A stretch of DNA of 64,000 nucleotides from Brachypodius melanocephalos (Eukaryota > Chordata > Aves > Passeriformes > Pycnonotidae). Location of the stretch: the NCBI GenBank assembly GCA_013398615.1, contig VZSR01000478.1, positions 635,970 through 699,969 on the forward strand. Direction: 5' to 3'. This document shows positions 23,560 to 35,890 of this stretch, in pieces; the first letter of the stretch is position 1, and each line of letters begins with the position of its first letter. Both the position numbers and the translations under genes were made by a program. The notes under the pieces were generated by a model. The model had not been told where the DNA came from. It worked only from the letters and a program-made list of their open reading frames with translations, and searched no databases.

Positions 23560-23990
23560 GGCGTAATTGTCTCCCAAATCTGACTGAAGGCACTTAAATT
23601 GGTTCAAAGCCTTGCAGTCCCATGCTTTTGGCAAATCCAGCCACAGCCAGCTTGTTCTGGCATCTATGGGCTTGTCACATGAATTTTTACTCTCAAATTA
23701 AGCTTTTTTTAATCACTTAACATCAGTTGATAGGCACTTAAGATGAAGTAATTTCCTTTTTTATTTTCTTACTTGGTCTCTGCTGACCAGTGCAGGATGA
23801 GATCACCTGAATTTTATTTTGGGGCGGGGGGGTGAAAGGGAAAACTGGCAGCATCCACCTAGGGCTTATTTTGGTTTTATTTCCCTCTTTTGCTTTGAAC
23901 AGGGTGGGATCTCTGCAGAACAATTAACATTCACCCGCTAAGTGCTTTTGCGAGCATGTTTACGAGAAATGCAAATACTCCAGGACCGTG
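23560..23990. promoter_or_regulatory. AT-rich complex block with forkhead and octamer sites
   Basis: TGTTTAC (23957-23963) and ATGCAAAT (23969-23976) lie six bases apart. Upstream, 23670-23760 holds CAAATTAAGC and TTAATCACTTAA. It is unique-looking sequence without coding capacity. Confidence 0.3.
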
Positions 23991-24921
23991 GTGGGCTCCT
24001 CGTTTGGGGTTTTTCACGGGTAAATTGTAGGCACAGAGAGGCCAACGAGGCCTCTCTCCTTCTGTTTAGGCTCTCCAAGGAGCTGGCCAATCCCTTCAGG
24101 GATGGAGGGAGGACAGGCAAATCCCCGTATTCTTTCCCTTGGAAGGATTTTTTCCCCCCTAAAAACGGAATTCCTTCTTCCCAACCCATCCACGGACTTC
24201 AAAGAGCAAACTGGCCAAGGGTCTGTGGAAAAGGCTGGCAAAGGACAGTGAGGAGGGATGGATTTAGCAGGATGGGACGAGGCAACCTGGATACCCTCTC
24301 CCACATCCGGAATACAGTCCATTGAGGGCATCCCCTGGGAAAGGCTCTGCTTAATTACAGCCTAATTGCTGCTCTGGGAGCAGCTCTCATGCCTTTGGGA
24401 GATGGCTGGGGGCTGGCTGGGGGAAAACTGCTCCCAAACACGTGGTTTTTTAAGATACTGGGCCCAAAGGAAATATGCCAGAGAGTCGTGGGTATGGTTG
24501 GAGCAGGGATGAGAAGAGGCACATCTCGTTCCCTCAGGTGGGAAAAATTGTCTGCGTGTGAACACGGGGATGGGGAGCCTCGGAAATAGTCCTGGGACAG
24601 CAGCACCAGCAGCAAACACAGGGTTAATTAATCCTTTTCATCCTTCAAACTTCATAAAAAAGAGAGACTTCTGCTGCAGGGGGCAGGGGAGGAATACTGG
24701 GGATGGGTAAAGAATGACCTTTATAACGTTAAAACCCGGTTGAGTGGAAATTAAATGCTAGAAGACGACGCAGAAACACGGATTTAAAGCCGACAGGAAT
24801 TAAGAACTCATCCAAAGGATCTGGAAGGAATGAGAGCCGATAAGGACTGCGGTGGGTAGACTGCTCCAGGAAATCAGTGTGGCCAGGGGAGGTGGGTGAA
24901 AGCTTCTTTGCTTCTTCCCCA

Positions 24922-25050
24922 CCCCTGGAGGTGTCCAGGGAGGGCCTGGAGGTGGCACTCGGTGCTCTGGGCTGGGTGACAAAGGTGGGGATTGGGCACA
25001 GTGGCCTTGGAGGCCTTTCCCGACCTAAAAGATTGTGGGATTCTGTGACC
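24922..25050 (+). mobile_element. CR1 LINE 3' end, 'Y'-like subfamily
   Basis: 'gtgtccagggagggcctgga', 'ggtggcactcggtgctctgg' and 'ggcctttcccgacctaaaag', then 'attctgtga', match the CR1 type whose 3' end reads 'cttggtgccatggtct..ggtcttttccaacctaa..attctgtga'. The subfamily name is from memory. Confidence 0.75.
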
Positions 25051-25144
25051 TCCCCCAAAAGCAGCAGCCAGGACCGAGGATGCTGCACCTGCCACCCTCC
25101 AGGTGCCACCCTGGGCTCCAGGCTTGGAGCATTTAATAAAATCA

Positions 25145-25400
25145 CCCTTGTTCAAGGTTACGGCGCGAGCTGATTGCTGCTGATTAGGGATTTGTATTCA
25201 GTTGTGACATCCTGCAGTTTTTATTACCTTCATGGCAATAATTGCAAATAATAAAGTGACAAACTATCGTAATTAAATTTTAATTAATTACAAATCCATT
25301 ACTTTTAAGTTTATTCATGGTAAGGACAATGATACCGAAAACAATTCATTAAAGCACTTGATATGTAAATTATGAAGCCTGACATTAATCTCGGGCAGCT
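25145..25400. promoter_or_regulatory. AT-rich homeodomain-site cluster, enhancer candidate
   Basis: Three TAATTA sites (25270, 25281, 25285) lie among several ATTA/TAAT cores, with GCAATAATTGCAAATAATAA nearby, in 250 bases of complex, non-repetitive, AT-rich sequence. It abuts GC-rich surroundings. Such blocks are typical of conserved vertebrate developmental enhancers. There is no open frame. Confidence 0.4.
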
Positions 25401-26057
25401 CATGTGCTCTCCACAGCAGTGGGGAATTTGTTTAAGGAAAGGCAGCTCTGGATGATTTTAACTGCTCACTCGAGGGAGCAGGGAAGTACTGGATGCTCTC
25501 AAGCTGAAGTGAATCCCAAAGTCAAGTTCTGCATCCTCCAAAGGAAAATGCTGAGGAAGCAAAAGGAGATCCCTGCCTGGCCTTCCCGCTGTGGGAGGAT
25601 AATCCCTGTAACAGGGCAATCCTGCAGGGAGCTGGGCACCAGGGCAGCTCCTGGCCCTCAGCCCAGGTGGGATACCCCTGGTGGGTAACTCTGTGTAGGC
25701 AGTGCTCAGGGAGAGGCTCTTGGAACACCAGGCAAGGAAAAACACCCACCCACCTCCCCAAATCCATGGAATCCTATCCTCGTGCTTCTCCCTCAGGGCA
25801 GCAAACCTCTCCTCCCAGCCCTCCACGCTGAAATGATCCCATTTGTGATGGTCTGTTTGCCATCAGCTCTTGCTGACTTGGTTTAACGCACTGAGCCACG
25901 CCAGGCTTTGCTTCCCCTGGATAACCCGAGTGCAGATCCCTGCACATCCCACGGGAAAAATGGGCCATGTCAGGTACAGGATGAGCGTTATTCCTGCTCA
26001 GAAAGCCTCGTCCTCGGCCCTGGACAAGCAGCAGAAGTGCCTGGTGCAACAAAGGTC

Positions 26058-26179
26058 GTGTTGGATGGGGCTTGGAGCAACCTGGTCTGGTGGGAGGCGT
26101 CCCTGCCCGTGGCAAGGGTTGGAACGGGATGAGCTTGAAGGACCTTCCAACCCAAACCACTGCGGGATTCTGTGATCTC
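26058..26179 (+). mobile_element. CR1 LINE 3' tail
   Basis: 'gttggatggggcttggagca' to 'aaaccactgcgggattctgt', with an intact end. Confidence 0.88.
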
Positions 26180-28330
26180 CACAGGGTCCTCACCCCAGGC
26201 TGTGGGAATGAGTCACTGCTGCTTGACAGCCTGGGGCACTCTGGCCTGGACGAGGTCAGCACCAAGCTTTTTAATCCTATTTTTTCCCCTCTAACACTGT
26301 TCCATGTCAGGAAGCACAAGGCTATATTTGCCTTCTGCCGAAGCAAGCTGGCGTTTTGCTGCAGCACCCCGTGTGCTCCCGGTTTTCTGTGTCTCCCAAC
26401 TGTCCCAAATGTGTAATCCTACCCAGCTTGAGAGCTTTCCTGCCAGAGGGGAGGAAGGCAGAGTGGAGGAGAGACGTGATCAGACAGAAAGGCACCTCCA
26501 GCTCGGGCACGGAGAGCCTAAAGCAGGCAGGCACACCCAAGGTTAACAACGTGTTGCTCCAGCAGCCTCTATCTAATCTTGGAAAACGTCCTCTGCCGCG
26601 AAGAAAAACGGGAAAGTGATTATGTGCCTTGAAATAAGGTCTTGCTCCGCTGTCTAGACAGCTTTAAAAACCATCAGGCTGGGGTGTTCCTATTTATGAA
26701 AAACGCAGCTGCAGCGCTGCCTTCCGCGGGCGAGGGGAGCCAGCGGTGCGCTCGAGGTCATCCCGCTGCTCGCCGAGCCTGTCCATGGGAATTTATTCCT
26801 CTCTCCCCCTTGCTTTGTTTGCTTTTTATTCCTTCTGCTTCCAGCCTGCCGCCCCCAGTCCTTTGGGGGCTGTTGGCAGTGGGGCAGCCCGTTGGGACAC
26901 GGATCCCTGTGAGGGCCCAGGATGGCTGCTGGGTGCCAATCCAGGCTTTTTCCTTCCCAGGTTATTATCGTAGGGATGGCTGCCCGGAGCACAACTGCAG
27001 GCAGCCTCCAGACCCTTAATAGAGTGTCTTATAACCTCTCCTCTAAACTGGAAGAATTTCATTTGCCCTAAATGCAGCCTCAGCAATTCCCCTCTGCCTT
27101 TTTTTTTTTCCCCATAGCGTGTAGGGCCGGACAGTTTTTCCCGGTGGGATCCAGGCAGGTGGAATCTGGTGCCAAAACAGACTGGGGCAGGATCTGCAGC
27201 AGGAGCAACATCCCCTGCTAATGTGACCCAGCTAAGGCTCAGCCTTGGATGTTCTAGGGAAAAAAAAAAAATATGAAAGGAACAACCCCACTGATTGTGA
27301 GGCTGCATCCTACAAAAGGGGGAAATGGGTCAGCGGGTCTGATAATCCCAGCTTGATCCAAAGTCTCCGGGACAGGTGGCAACCTTCATTTAATGGAACA
27401 ATGAGATCATTAGGGCTCGGTAATGAAGTGCAGTGTGGCTGTGGAAGTAGGTCACCCCCAGCCCAGGAGCCCTCCAGCCTGTCCCCATTCGTGTGCAGGA
27501 GCGGGGATGGCCGGGGGCAGGGGACAGCTCCCTCCTGGGGTTTGCTGAGCCAGAGGATTTTAGGAACAGAGAGGGGCAAATGCTGCTGCCAACGAATGGG
27601 TTAGGCTGCCTCGAGTAACAAAATGGCTTTAAATGGGCTGGCTCAGGTTTGGGTGTTGAGTCCCACGGGCTGGTTTGTGAGGAGGGTGGTGTTGGAAGAG
27701 GCAGTCTCAGGCCAGGGACAGTGATCACCCAGGGGGAAAAGGGAAGGGATCCTTTCCTAATCCCCGCGGTGCCCTGAGCATCGCACAGATCCCCATTTCC
27801 ACAACCTGAGCGCCTCCCAGGAGGTCTCTCCTCACTGCAGCATTCCAGGCTGGAAATGGTGCTCTCATCCCTGAGCTTTTCCTTCCAGATGCTTTCCCTG
27901 CTGCCTCCAGGGCTGAACTTTGGGTGCTTCTGGGTTGAAACGACCCTGGACACCTTTAGCCCTGCCCATCTCCCCAGCTTTGCACATCAAATACGATCCA
28001 CATCATTCACACTCACAAATTCCAATTATTTTTTTTCTTCTCCCGTTGACCCCTCGTGGGTGAAACCCAAGTTCTCGTGGTTAAGGCTACAAATCTGGAA
28101 AGCTCCTGTTCTTTTGCTCCCAAATCTCGGCATTCCTGCAGCCCTCTGTGACTTTCTGAACCACCAAGCAGGCAGCCTGCTGCCCTGCAGGAGGGCAGAG
28201 GTTTGCTCAGCCAGTGAGAGAGAGCCCCGAGGGCTGAAGATAGGAGAGGTTAAGATAATATTTTGCTCGAGATGCAATAAGCAGTAGTGTGGTTTGGAAG
28301 GTGAGTTCATTTCACTTTTTTTTTTTTAAG
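26180..28330. other. Intergenic, no gene
   Basis: GC-rich around 26.70-26.77 kb. A small complex stretch (27380-27440: TTTAATGGAACAATGAGATC) could be regulatory. No supported exon. Confidence 0.65.
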
Positions 28331-28386
28331 GGGTATTCAAGCAAGCATTTAATAAATGTTTATAGACAAGGAACTGTGCTAAAATA
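28331..28386 (-). mobile_element. MIR/L2-like 3' end relic
   Basis: 'caagcatttaataaatgttt' followed closely by 'aaggaactgtgctaaaataa' resembles the reverse complement of the shared MIR/L2 terminus ('ttagcacagtgcctgg..aataaatgtt'). It is ancient and short. Confidence 0.5.
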
Positions 28387-28873
28387 ACACTTGAGGGCAG
28401 GTTTGAACTCCTCCAGGAAATTGAGGTGGTGCGTGGTCCCCGTGTGGCTCTGGTGTGTTGTCAGTGAGGATCCTCCTGCTCTGCATTTCCAGGGACAGGC
28501 TTCAGCTGCAGCTTTTGCATTTTACCCCCGTGGATGTGTGATTCCAGGGGATGCTGGAGCAGTGGCCAGAGCCCCCCGGCTCTGCCTGCCGTGCCTTGAG
28601 GTGTCTGTCCCACAAATTCGGCAGGAGGCCCCCACAGTCTTGGCCCTCAACCCCACCCGAGTCTTCTTAAACCCAACCCATCCCACTGATGACCACACCA
28701 GGGGACCAGGAATGCCACCACTGGCCACCAGGCCAAAGGAACAGGTCTCTTATTGTGCCCCTTCACTGGGCCAAGCCCCACAAACCCTCCACAGCTGGAG
28801 GAGGTTGTCCATGTCCTCTCCTCCTGTGGTCTTCACCAACACTGAAAAACTTCAGTAGGGGCAGGATCCTTTG

Positions 28874-28913
28874 TCTCCCTTCCTCTCCCTTCCTCTCCCT
28901 TCCTCTCCCTTCC
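28874..28913. repeat. 10-bp pyrimidine repeat (TCTCCCTTCC)n
   Basis: Four perfect units, all pyrimidine on the + strand. Confidence 0.9.
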
Positions 28914-29861
28914 CAATTTTCCCCTTCCTGTTGGTATTTTCTGTGCTCCTCTTCACCTGCCCGCAGCTCCAGGCTTCCTTTCCACCCTGAGCTGCAATTC
29001 ATGAGGAATTTCTGCCTGCGTCCTGCTGCTGACAAATAGGTTTTTCACCTTTTGGGCAAGACTGGGGAGAGTCCTGCGTGTGTGCCCTTGGCTGTGACCA
29101 GGCTCTGGCAATGCCAGCCCCTTGGCAGCAGCCCTTCCCTGCAGGTCCCCCACTCCTGAGGGTTAAATAAAGTGGAATATCCATCTTGCTCTGTAATGCA
29201 AACACTGCAGCTGATAAGGAATCCCTCCTTGGTTTAACGAGGAGGCTCGACATGAACTCAAGGGTGTGCAGGGGAAAAGGAAAACATTTCAGAGGGCGCC
29301 TGCAATGGAACATTTCTGGCACTTAAAAAGGGCACAGAGCAAGTGTGGCTCACGTCAGTAAACATTTTCAGCTTCCTTTCAATAAAAACGGAATAACCAA
29401 CGAATTTAAACCAAACAACAAAAACTTTCTGTAAATGTACAGCGAGAAGTTTGGTCTAGAAAGTTTTTCTCTCCTTCTAAGAGTAAAGATACCCTACCCA
29501 GGTGAGTTTTGGGTGTGTTTTTTTTTTTTTTTTTTTAATTTTCTCCTCGTGGCCCGGCATTAAATGAGTGATTAAAAGCAGCAGGAACCCAGGAGTGTTT
29601 CACCTGGTCCGGTGACATTGCAGTGACGCTTCGAGGTCCAGCCAAAAAAATCAGGTTTGCTGGGCTCGAGCTGGCCACTGGCCGTGCTTCCAGGCAAATG
29701 TTGAATCCTTGGATTCTTCCCCACTGTCCTCAGCCTGCCAGCTGTGTGCCCAGATGGGAGGATGGTGGTGTTGGATTCCTTGGGGGCCTCCTTCTCAAGC
29801 TCTGGTGTCTAAATGGAGGAGAAGCGTGGCTGGAGAGGGAGCATGTAGAGACAGGGGAACG

Positions 29862-30089
29862 GCTCCAAAGTGGCAGAGGGCAGGGTTAGGGTGGATATTA
29901 GGAGAAAACTCCTGGTTGTGAGGGTGGAACAAGCTGCCCAGAGAAGCTGTGGCTGCCGCACCCCTGGAAATGCTCAAGGCTGGGTTGGATGGAGCTCCAG
30001 TGGAAGGTGTCCCTGTCCCAGGCAGGAGGGTGGAACTGGGGGTCCTTTAAGGTCCCTTTCAACCCAAACCGTTCTGGCATTCATGATTT
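29862..30089 (+). mobile_element. CR1 LINE 3' end, about 230 bp
   Basis: Full terminal block order, from 'gggtggatattaggagaaaa' to 'tttcaacccaaaccgttctg'. Confidence 0.9.
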
Positions 30090-32184
30090 TTTACAGAAAG
30101 GAGAGAATTAAAACACCAGCTGGGACCTTGGAGTGCTGTGGCTTCATGGAAGCTCTCCAGGGTCAGCCTGGAGCAGCGGTGACCACCCTTGGCCACCATC
30201 AAATCCTCCTCAGAGGCTCTGGAGCCCAGGAGGAGCTTGCAGCTAAAAGCAGCGGGAGGACACCAGGGCGCTGATCTTGGCCTGAAAACAGCTTGTTTGG
30301 AAAGGAAATGCAACCAGAGGGCGTTTTTACGACTGCCATGAACACCCAGAGTTGATTCTGCTTCCAGAGCACACACCCAGGAGGGCAGCTCTGATTATTT
30401 GTCTCAGGGAATTGGCAGGTTCCTGAAGTGTTTCCTCTTGGTGTGCGCTGAGCGATGATATTGTCCCTCCTCTGGAGGCCTGCCAACCCAGCCCCTCTGC
30501 AAAGAGAAAATTTGGCAGCTTCTCTGATGGTGTGGCCAGAGTGGGGGTCCAGGGGTGTGTTTGTGCTCTTATCTCTGCCTCAAAGTTTAGTCTGTAAGCG
30601 CCGTGAACTCCCCTCCGAGCCGGGAGGGCGCCGGGTTGCGCCCGCGTTCCTCGATTTAAATGGTTTTCCATAATTCATCATTTAGCTCATCGTTTTTATA
30701 ATTCATCGTATCAGCCGTGAGCAAAGCCCCCTCTTGATGGGGGAACCTGTGGGAGGTGTTGGCAGAGGCTCTCTGGAGAGATGGATGGGGTGGGATTCCT
30801 GGCCAGGTGGCCGAGCCCGACTGGAATTTCCTTGGTGTCTTCACAAGAAGAGGAGAAAGGCAAAACCCTTCCCTTGAAACGAGTGACCGAGCGTTCTGTG
30901 CCACCTGGAACACTCACCTCCCTTTTGATATTAACATTATTTAGTCCTCTGCAGCTTTATTTTGATAATACATCCGTTTGGGAAGGAAAAGACCACTTGG
31001 GAGGGAAAAAAACCCCACCAAACCCAACCCAAACCCAATGTTCCCACTCCCTCAGGAATGTCTTTTCCTTTAAAGCAAACAACTGGCTGGCAATTTCATC
31101 TCAAATGCACAAATAGATCCCATCTCCCAAGCAGAATTTTTCAGGAAATAGGCTGCCTTGTGCCTGATTTTTTCTACAAATGCCACGGATTTCTGAACCT
31201 GGCTTCTCCACTTCTCAGTTTCACCAGATATTGAGCAGTGGAACCTGGCTCTATTTCCACAAAGATAGCAGTGAAATTCGATATAAATTTAAAATTTATA
31301 GGACAAACATGGGACGTTTTTGTGGTTTATCACATTTGATGTCTATGGGCATTCCTTCTCCATGGGCATTCTCATGGAAAACTTTAAAACACTGGGAGGG
31401 AAAAAAAAAAAAAAAAGGTGTACTGTTAAATGTTTACATATGGGGATGCGTAGTCAAATGCAGCAGAGATGCTTTTTTATTAACCAGATGGTAACTTCTT
31501 ATTTACATTTCCCATATAAAACCATCTGTGCCTGAACTGGGAAGACGCTCCAGTCGGGAGTTTGGCTGCAGGGGGTGGATTTGTTACATCCAATTTTCTC
31601 CTCTCATCAGAGCGGAATATGTAACACTCGTCTTACTTAACCTCGCTTTGATTGGAGGGTTACAAAAGCGCATTGGCTCACCCATGCAGTAGCTGGCACT
31701 CTGGGTTTCCCTGGTTTTTTTGGACAAAACTGAGGTTTCTTGCCTTGCTGAACTTGTTTCCTCTGTTTCCATCCCGTGGCTCCCTCATCCCGCCTTCTCC
31801 ACCACCAAATCCCCCTTTCTCAGAGTGAAAGCCCAGCCCTGCTGAAGGCAGTGGGAGCCTTGACACCAGCTCCAGCAAGGTCAGGATTTCTCCCTGGGTG
31901 TTTATTTTCTTTAATCACTCCCAGCCTGCTGCTCCGTCCAGCTCTTCCCGCAGCCAAGTTCAACACTTCCTTCTCCACTATCTCTGTCACTCCTCTATGA
32001 ACTCCCTCCAAATTAAAATGTTGGGTGCCCAGAAAGCTCAGTGCTGTTTCAGGTGCTGTCTAAGCAGTAATCTCATGGAAATACTACTCTTTTTCTTTTC
32101 TTTTTTTTTTTTCTTTTTTATTTTTCTGTCAGCTTCTCTGGGTTGTTTACTTTTTCTCTTTCTTTCCCCCCTCGTTTTGTTGGT
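30090..32184. other. Intergenic, no gene
   Basis: 30590-30730 changes abruptly from CpG-rich (GGGCGCCGGGTTGCGCCCGC) to AT-rich (ATAATTCATCATTTAGCTCA). An A-run lies at 31.40 kb. No gene. Confidence 0.6.
31410..31690. promoter_or_regulatory. Candidate conserved non-coding element
   Basis: Complex AT-rich, non-repetitive sequence after an A-run, with ATTAACCAGATGGTAAC, GTTACATCC and ATATGTAACACTCG. All frames are short. Confidence 0.25.
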
Positions 32185-32420
32185 GTATGATGCTGCATTT
32201 TCATGCCATTAATAAAGATGGACAAAAATACCAGACCTAACAGTGACCTCCCCATGGAATCCACCAGCTCTGCCAGCTCTCTACTCTGTTGGTTGCCTGG
32301 TTTTTTATTATTATTTTTTGCTTTGCCTCCCATCCAGTTCTTATCCTTCACGGACCATTTCCACCCAGGCCGATTTGAATTCATCCTGTGTGATCTGAGG
32401 AGACACCAAACTGGAGGCTT
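32185..32420 (-). mobile_element. Old CR1/L3-like LINE relic (tentative)
   Basis: Segments such as 'ccattaataaagatggacaa', 'ccccatggaatccacca' and 'ccatccagttcttatcc' look like the reverse complement of a CR1-family region well upstream of the tail ('..ggggaac..', 'ccagttcttaa..'). All three frames are either broken or meaningless as protein. The match is by memory and weak. Confidence 0.35.
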
Positions 32421-32539
32421 CATCCTGGTAAGGATCCCACCCATGTGGGAACCAGATGTTGTCATCTGTGAAAATTTTCATCATTCAAAAAGGGATTTAG
32501 AGGAAATTTTTTTTCCCCTTACATGTCGAAAATCAAATT

Positions 32540-33694
32540 TGACCAAAAAGTGATTTAAAAAAAAAAAATCACTGATAAAAATTGTCTGAATGACATTTTT
32601 GATGTTAATTTGAGTTACCTAATCTTGTGCAAAACTGAAATGGAAAAAGACTAGCTGAATAAAATCAAGCCTATGAACTCTGATAAAATCAAGCTGGTCT
32701 GACACAACGTTCTCAAAAATTAAGGTTACTCCACAGAACATAATTTCCCAGTAGAAAACTTCCCGGTGAGACCACTTGTAACTAAGAGCAGTAGCCTAAA
32801 TATGTGATTTTTTTTTCCCCCAACCCCACAAATGCCTCTCATTTCCTGGAAAAAAAACCCCAAACCAACCCACATTTTCAGAGCTGTGTAGCATTTCTCA
32901 TCTTAAGGGTTTTATCCTTTCCAAATCCGCTGCAGAAAACGAGAGTGCGCTCAGGAAGGAGGGGCTGCAAACCGCGCCGCGACCGTCTGACGCTCAGCGA
33001 GGAGCATCCTTTCCTGGGGCTTTCCCACCTCCTGCACTCCACTGGTGTCCAGGGATAACTCCAGGCTGGCTGGGCCTTGCTTCGGGAGGGCCGTGCTGGG
33101 AATCTCAGCCAGGGTCAGAGCTCCCTGTTTGCTTTGGCACGCGTGGGATGAGAGCAGTGGGATGAGCCACTGGCCGCCACCTCCCCTCCGCGTTCCCGGC
33201 CGTTTTCCTTGGATGCTGGCCAGCAGTTCCCGCTGGACTCGTGCTCCAGGGCTGTGTTTGAACTCCCCTCCGTCATCCCCAGCATCCAGATGTGGCAGAT
33301 ACTCAGCACCACGCTGCAGATGCTGGATATTGGCTGCAGCTGGGGTAAATGTTGTTCCTGCATCCCAGCGAGGGGGGAATAACATCTCCGGAGGATTTGG
33401 AGGAGAGACGGATGAGACTCAGTTTGTCATGGGCTGCCCTTGGGCTCCTTTCCTTTCCTCCTCCTCTCCTCAGGAAGGGCAAAACCCAGTCTGCTAGGAA
33501 AGGGGATTTCAGCTCTCCCTTGGATGCTGGTCAGGAAAACAGAGCGCTTTGTTTGTGATGGCAGCGCCCACCAAGACGGCTCAGGAGCCAAATTAAGGCT
33601 GAGGAGGAAATTCATCCCCTCCAAAGATGAAAGATCTGCTTGATTTCTTCTGCTGGTTCTCATGCATGCCTCCCTCTGCTTGATGGATGGACAA
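32540..33694. other. AT-rich then GC-rich intergenic sequence
   Basis: 32540-32720 is AT-rich with two GATAAAATCAAGC copies (about 32658 and 32681, the first as GAATAAAATCAAGC). 32930-33400 is GC-richer. No gene is recognised in either. Confidence 0.6.
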
Positions 33695-33935
33695 TGAGAA
33701 TCATGGAATTGCAGGATGTCCTGAGCTGGAAGGGACCCACAGGGATCATGGAGCCCAACCCCTGGCCCTGCCCAGACACCCCAACAATCCCACCCTGGGC
33801 ATCCCTGGCAGCGCTGTCCAAACCCTCCTGGAGCTCTGGCAGGGTTGGGAATGTGCCCATTCCTCTGGGGGAAGAACCTTTCCCTGATACCCAACCCAAA
33901 CCTCTCCTGGCACAGCCCCAGCTGTTCCCTGGGGT
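33695..33935 (-). mobile_element. CR1 LINE 3' end, same subfamily as the 15.3-kb copy
   Basis: 'atcatggaattgcaggatgt', 'gagctggaagggacccacag' and 'gacaccccaacaatcccacc', extended to 'aggggaagaacctttccc'-type sequence. About 240 bp is recognisable. Confidence 0.9.
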
Positions 33936-35676
33936 GCTATTCTGAGGTTCTGGGATCCCTTGGGAGGACATGGGACCACAGACACCCCTTAAATGAGAAG
34001 CTGTGGGATACTTGTGTGCTGAACCCGCTTGCCTCCTAGCCAGCTGTTACAGCCCCAAACTGGGATAACATTTCCCCTTCTCCTGCTTTTTCCTTGCCTT
34101 CTCTCTCAGGGTGTTTCCCTCCCCACCTCCAAAGCAGAGCCTGACAACAGCAGGAAAGCATGGACTCGTTGAACTGGTTAAAACCTTTCCACGAATTAAC
34201 AGTTCAGGGAAGGTCTGGGAAGCTTTTCCACTCCGTTTTCCAGGAGTGGCAGCTTAGGAAGCTTTTATTTGGAGATTTTTCTCTTCTAGCCAGATCAGGG
34301 TTTTGTGATGAGCTGGCGAATCCCGAAATGCTGGGTGCACTCACAGAGGTGGGTGAGCAGTGCTCAGTTAGACCCTCTCCCACCCTCTCTTGTTTGGTGG
34401 CCTGATGTTCATATTTTATTGGAAAGTATTCCTGTTTGGGTACGTTTTCAATTTTTTTTTTTTTTTTTTTTAGTTGGAACACGCAAGTTTTGAAACAGCT
34501 CAAAAAGCAGATACAAAACTGAGCTGGAAACCCCGATTTTTTTTTGGGCAGATCTGGTTCCCAGCTTGTTTGCTACAGTTAATAACACATTCCCAAAATC
34601 TCAGGCAATTTGAGATGCTGCGTTCCAGCATGAACCCGGAATGGAAATGGAAGTTGCTGGGCACCTCTCTTTGGAATGGGAATCATTTCCCTGCTGGAAT
34701 CATTGCACTGCCATCATTTTCTGCCTGTAAATGTTGCTTCACCCTCTTTGGGGTCCCATTCCCTCCCTGTTCCTACAGGGGCAGGTAGTACAGCCTGTCA
34801 TCCTTGAAGTGAGCATCCCAAGGGCTTAAAATCCCTGAGCTGTGAGGGCAGCTTGGACATCGCTCCCAGGCAAAGCCACTTTCCATCAGGCAGCACAGGC
34901 AGAAACCCCTGCCCCAAAATCCAGCCCCCACAATCTGTGTTTGATCTGGAACCTGCCAGGCTCCTGCTAACCCAGCACCCACGGGTGGGGGGAAGGTGAG
35001 AGCAGGAAAAATGAGGGATCCCAACTCCAGCCGGCCGTTCTCTGAGTGGCAAATCTATCCCAAAGGGCCACTTTACAGATTTCATTTCTGGCTCTTGCTG
35101 CCCTGCATCATCTCTGAGAAGAGAAGTGCCACTTTGGGTTTGTATATCTTTCACTGACATGTGTATTTAGCACTCATTAACCACTTACCTTGGGCTAATA
35201 ATTCAACTTTTGTTCCAAATTTCCTCTTTTCTGTGAGTTCTCGGAGTCAGAGACCACTCCTGACAGATTCATTTCATCTTTTTGCCTGCTGTAGCGTTCC
35301 AGCTGATTTGAGCAGCGTTTGCCATGGTTATTTTTCAAACTGATGAGTCAGAGTCAAGCCACCTCGCTGCTTTAAACCTGCAAGTGATTCTTGCCCATTC
35401 CAGCTAAAAGCAAATTCAGAACATTTGTTGATTTTTACAAGGAGGAAAAAAAAAAAAAAAAATCAATTAGTTCATTTCATCTCGGTGCTTTAGCCAAGCT
35501 GGTTGCAATTAACTTTGTTGTTCCTGTCCAAATTTTCCCTGCTCTCGTTTCTGGGTGTTTTCATCGTTTTGTTCCATCTTCAATGGGCCTGATGGTTTGT
35601 TTTCCATCTATTTAACCTTTGTCAGCACGCAGACTCCCAGGACTGACAGGACCTGGAGTGTGTAGTCCTCACGCAG
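33936..35676. other. Intergenic, no gene
   Basis: T-run at 34450-34472 and A-run at 35446-35461. The remaining sequence is unremarkable. Confidence 0.65.
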
Positions 35677-35890
35677 TGTCTTTTTTTGGTGGTGTTTTAA
35701 CTCAAATGTCTTTTTTTTGGTGGTGTTTTAACTCAAATGTCCTTTTTTTGGTGGTGTTTTAACTCAAATGTGTTTTTTGGTGGTGTTTTAACTCAAATGT
35801 CCTTTGTTTGGTGGTGTTTTAACACAAATGTCTTTTTTTTGGTGGTGTTTTAACTCAAATGTCCTTTTTTTGGTGGTGTTTTAACTCAAA
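35677..35890. repeat. 30-31-bp tandem repeat, seven copies
   Basis: The unit is about TGTC, T6-8, GGTGGTGTTTTAACTCAAA. Copies differ mainly in T-run length, with one ACAC variant. Confidence 0.95.

Noticed and set aside
30625..30655. tRNA-like GGGTTGCGCCCGC segment
   Set aside because: No matching A box, no cloverleaf arms and no terminator-like T-run at the right distance.
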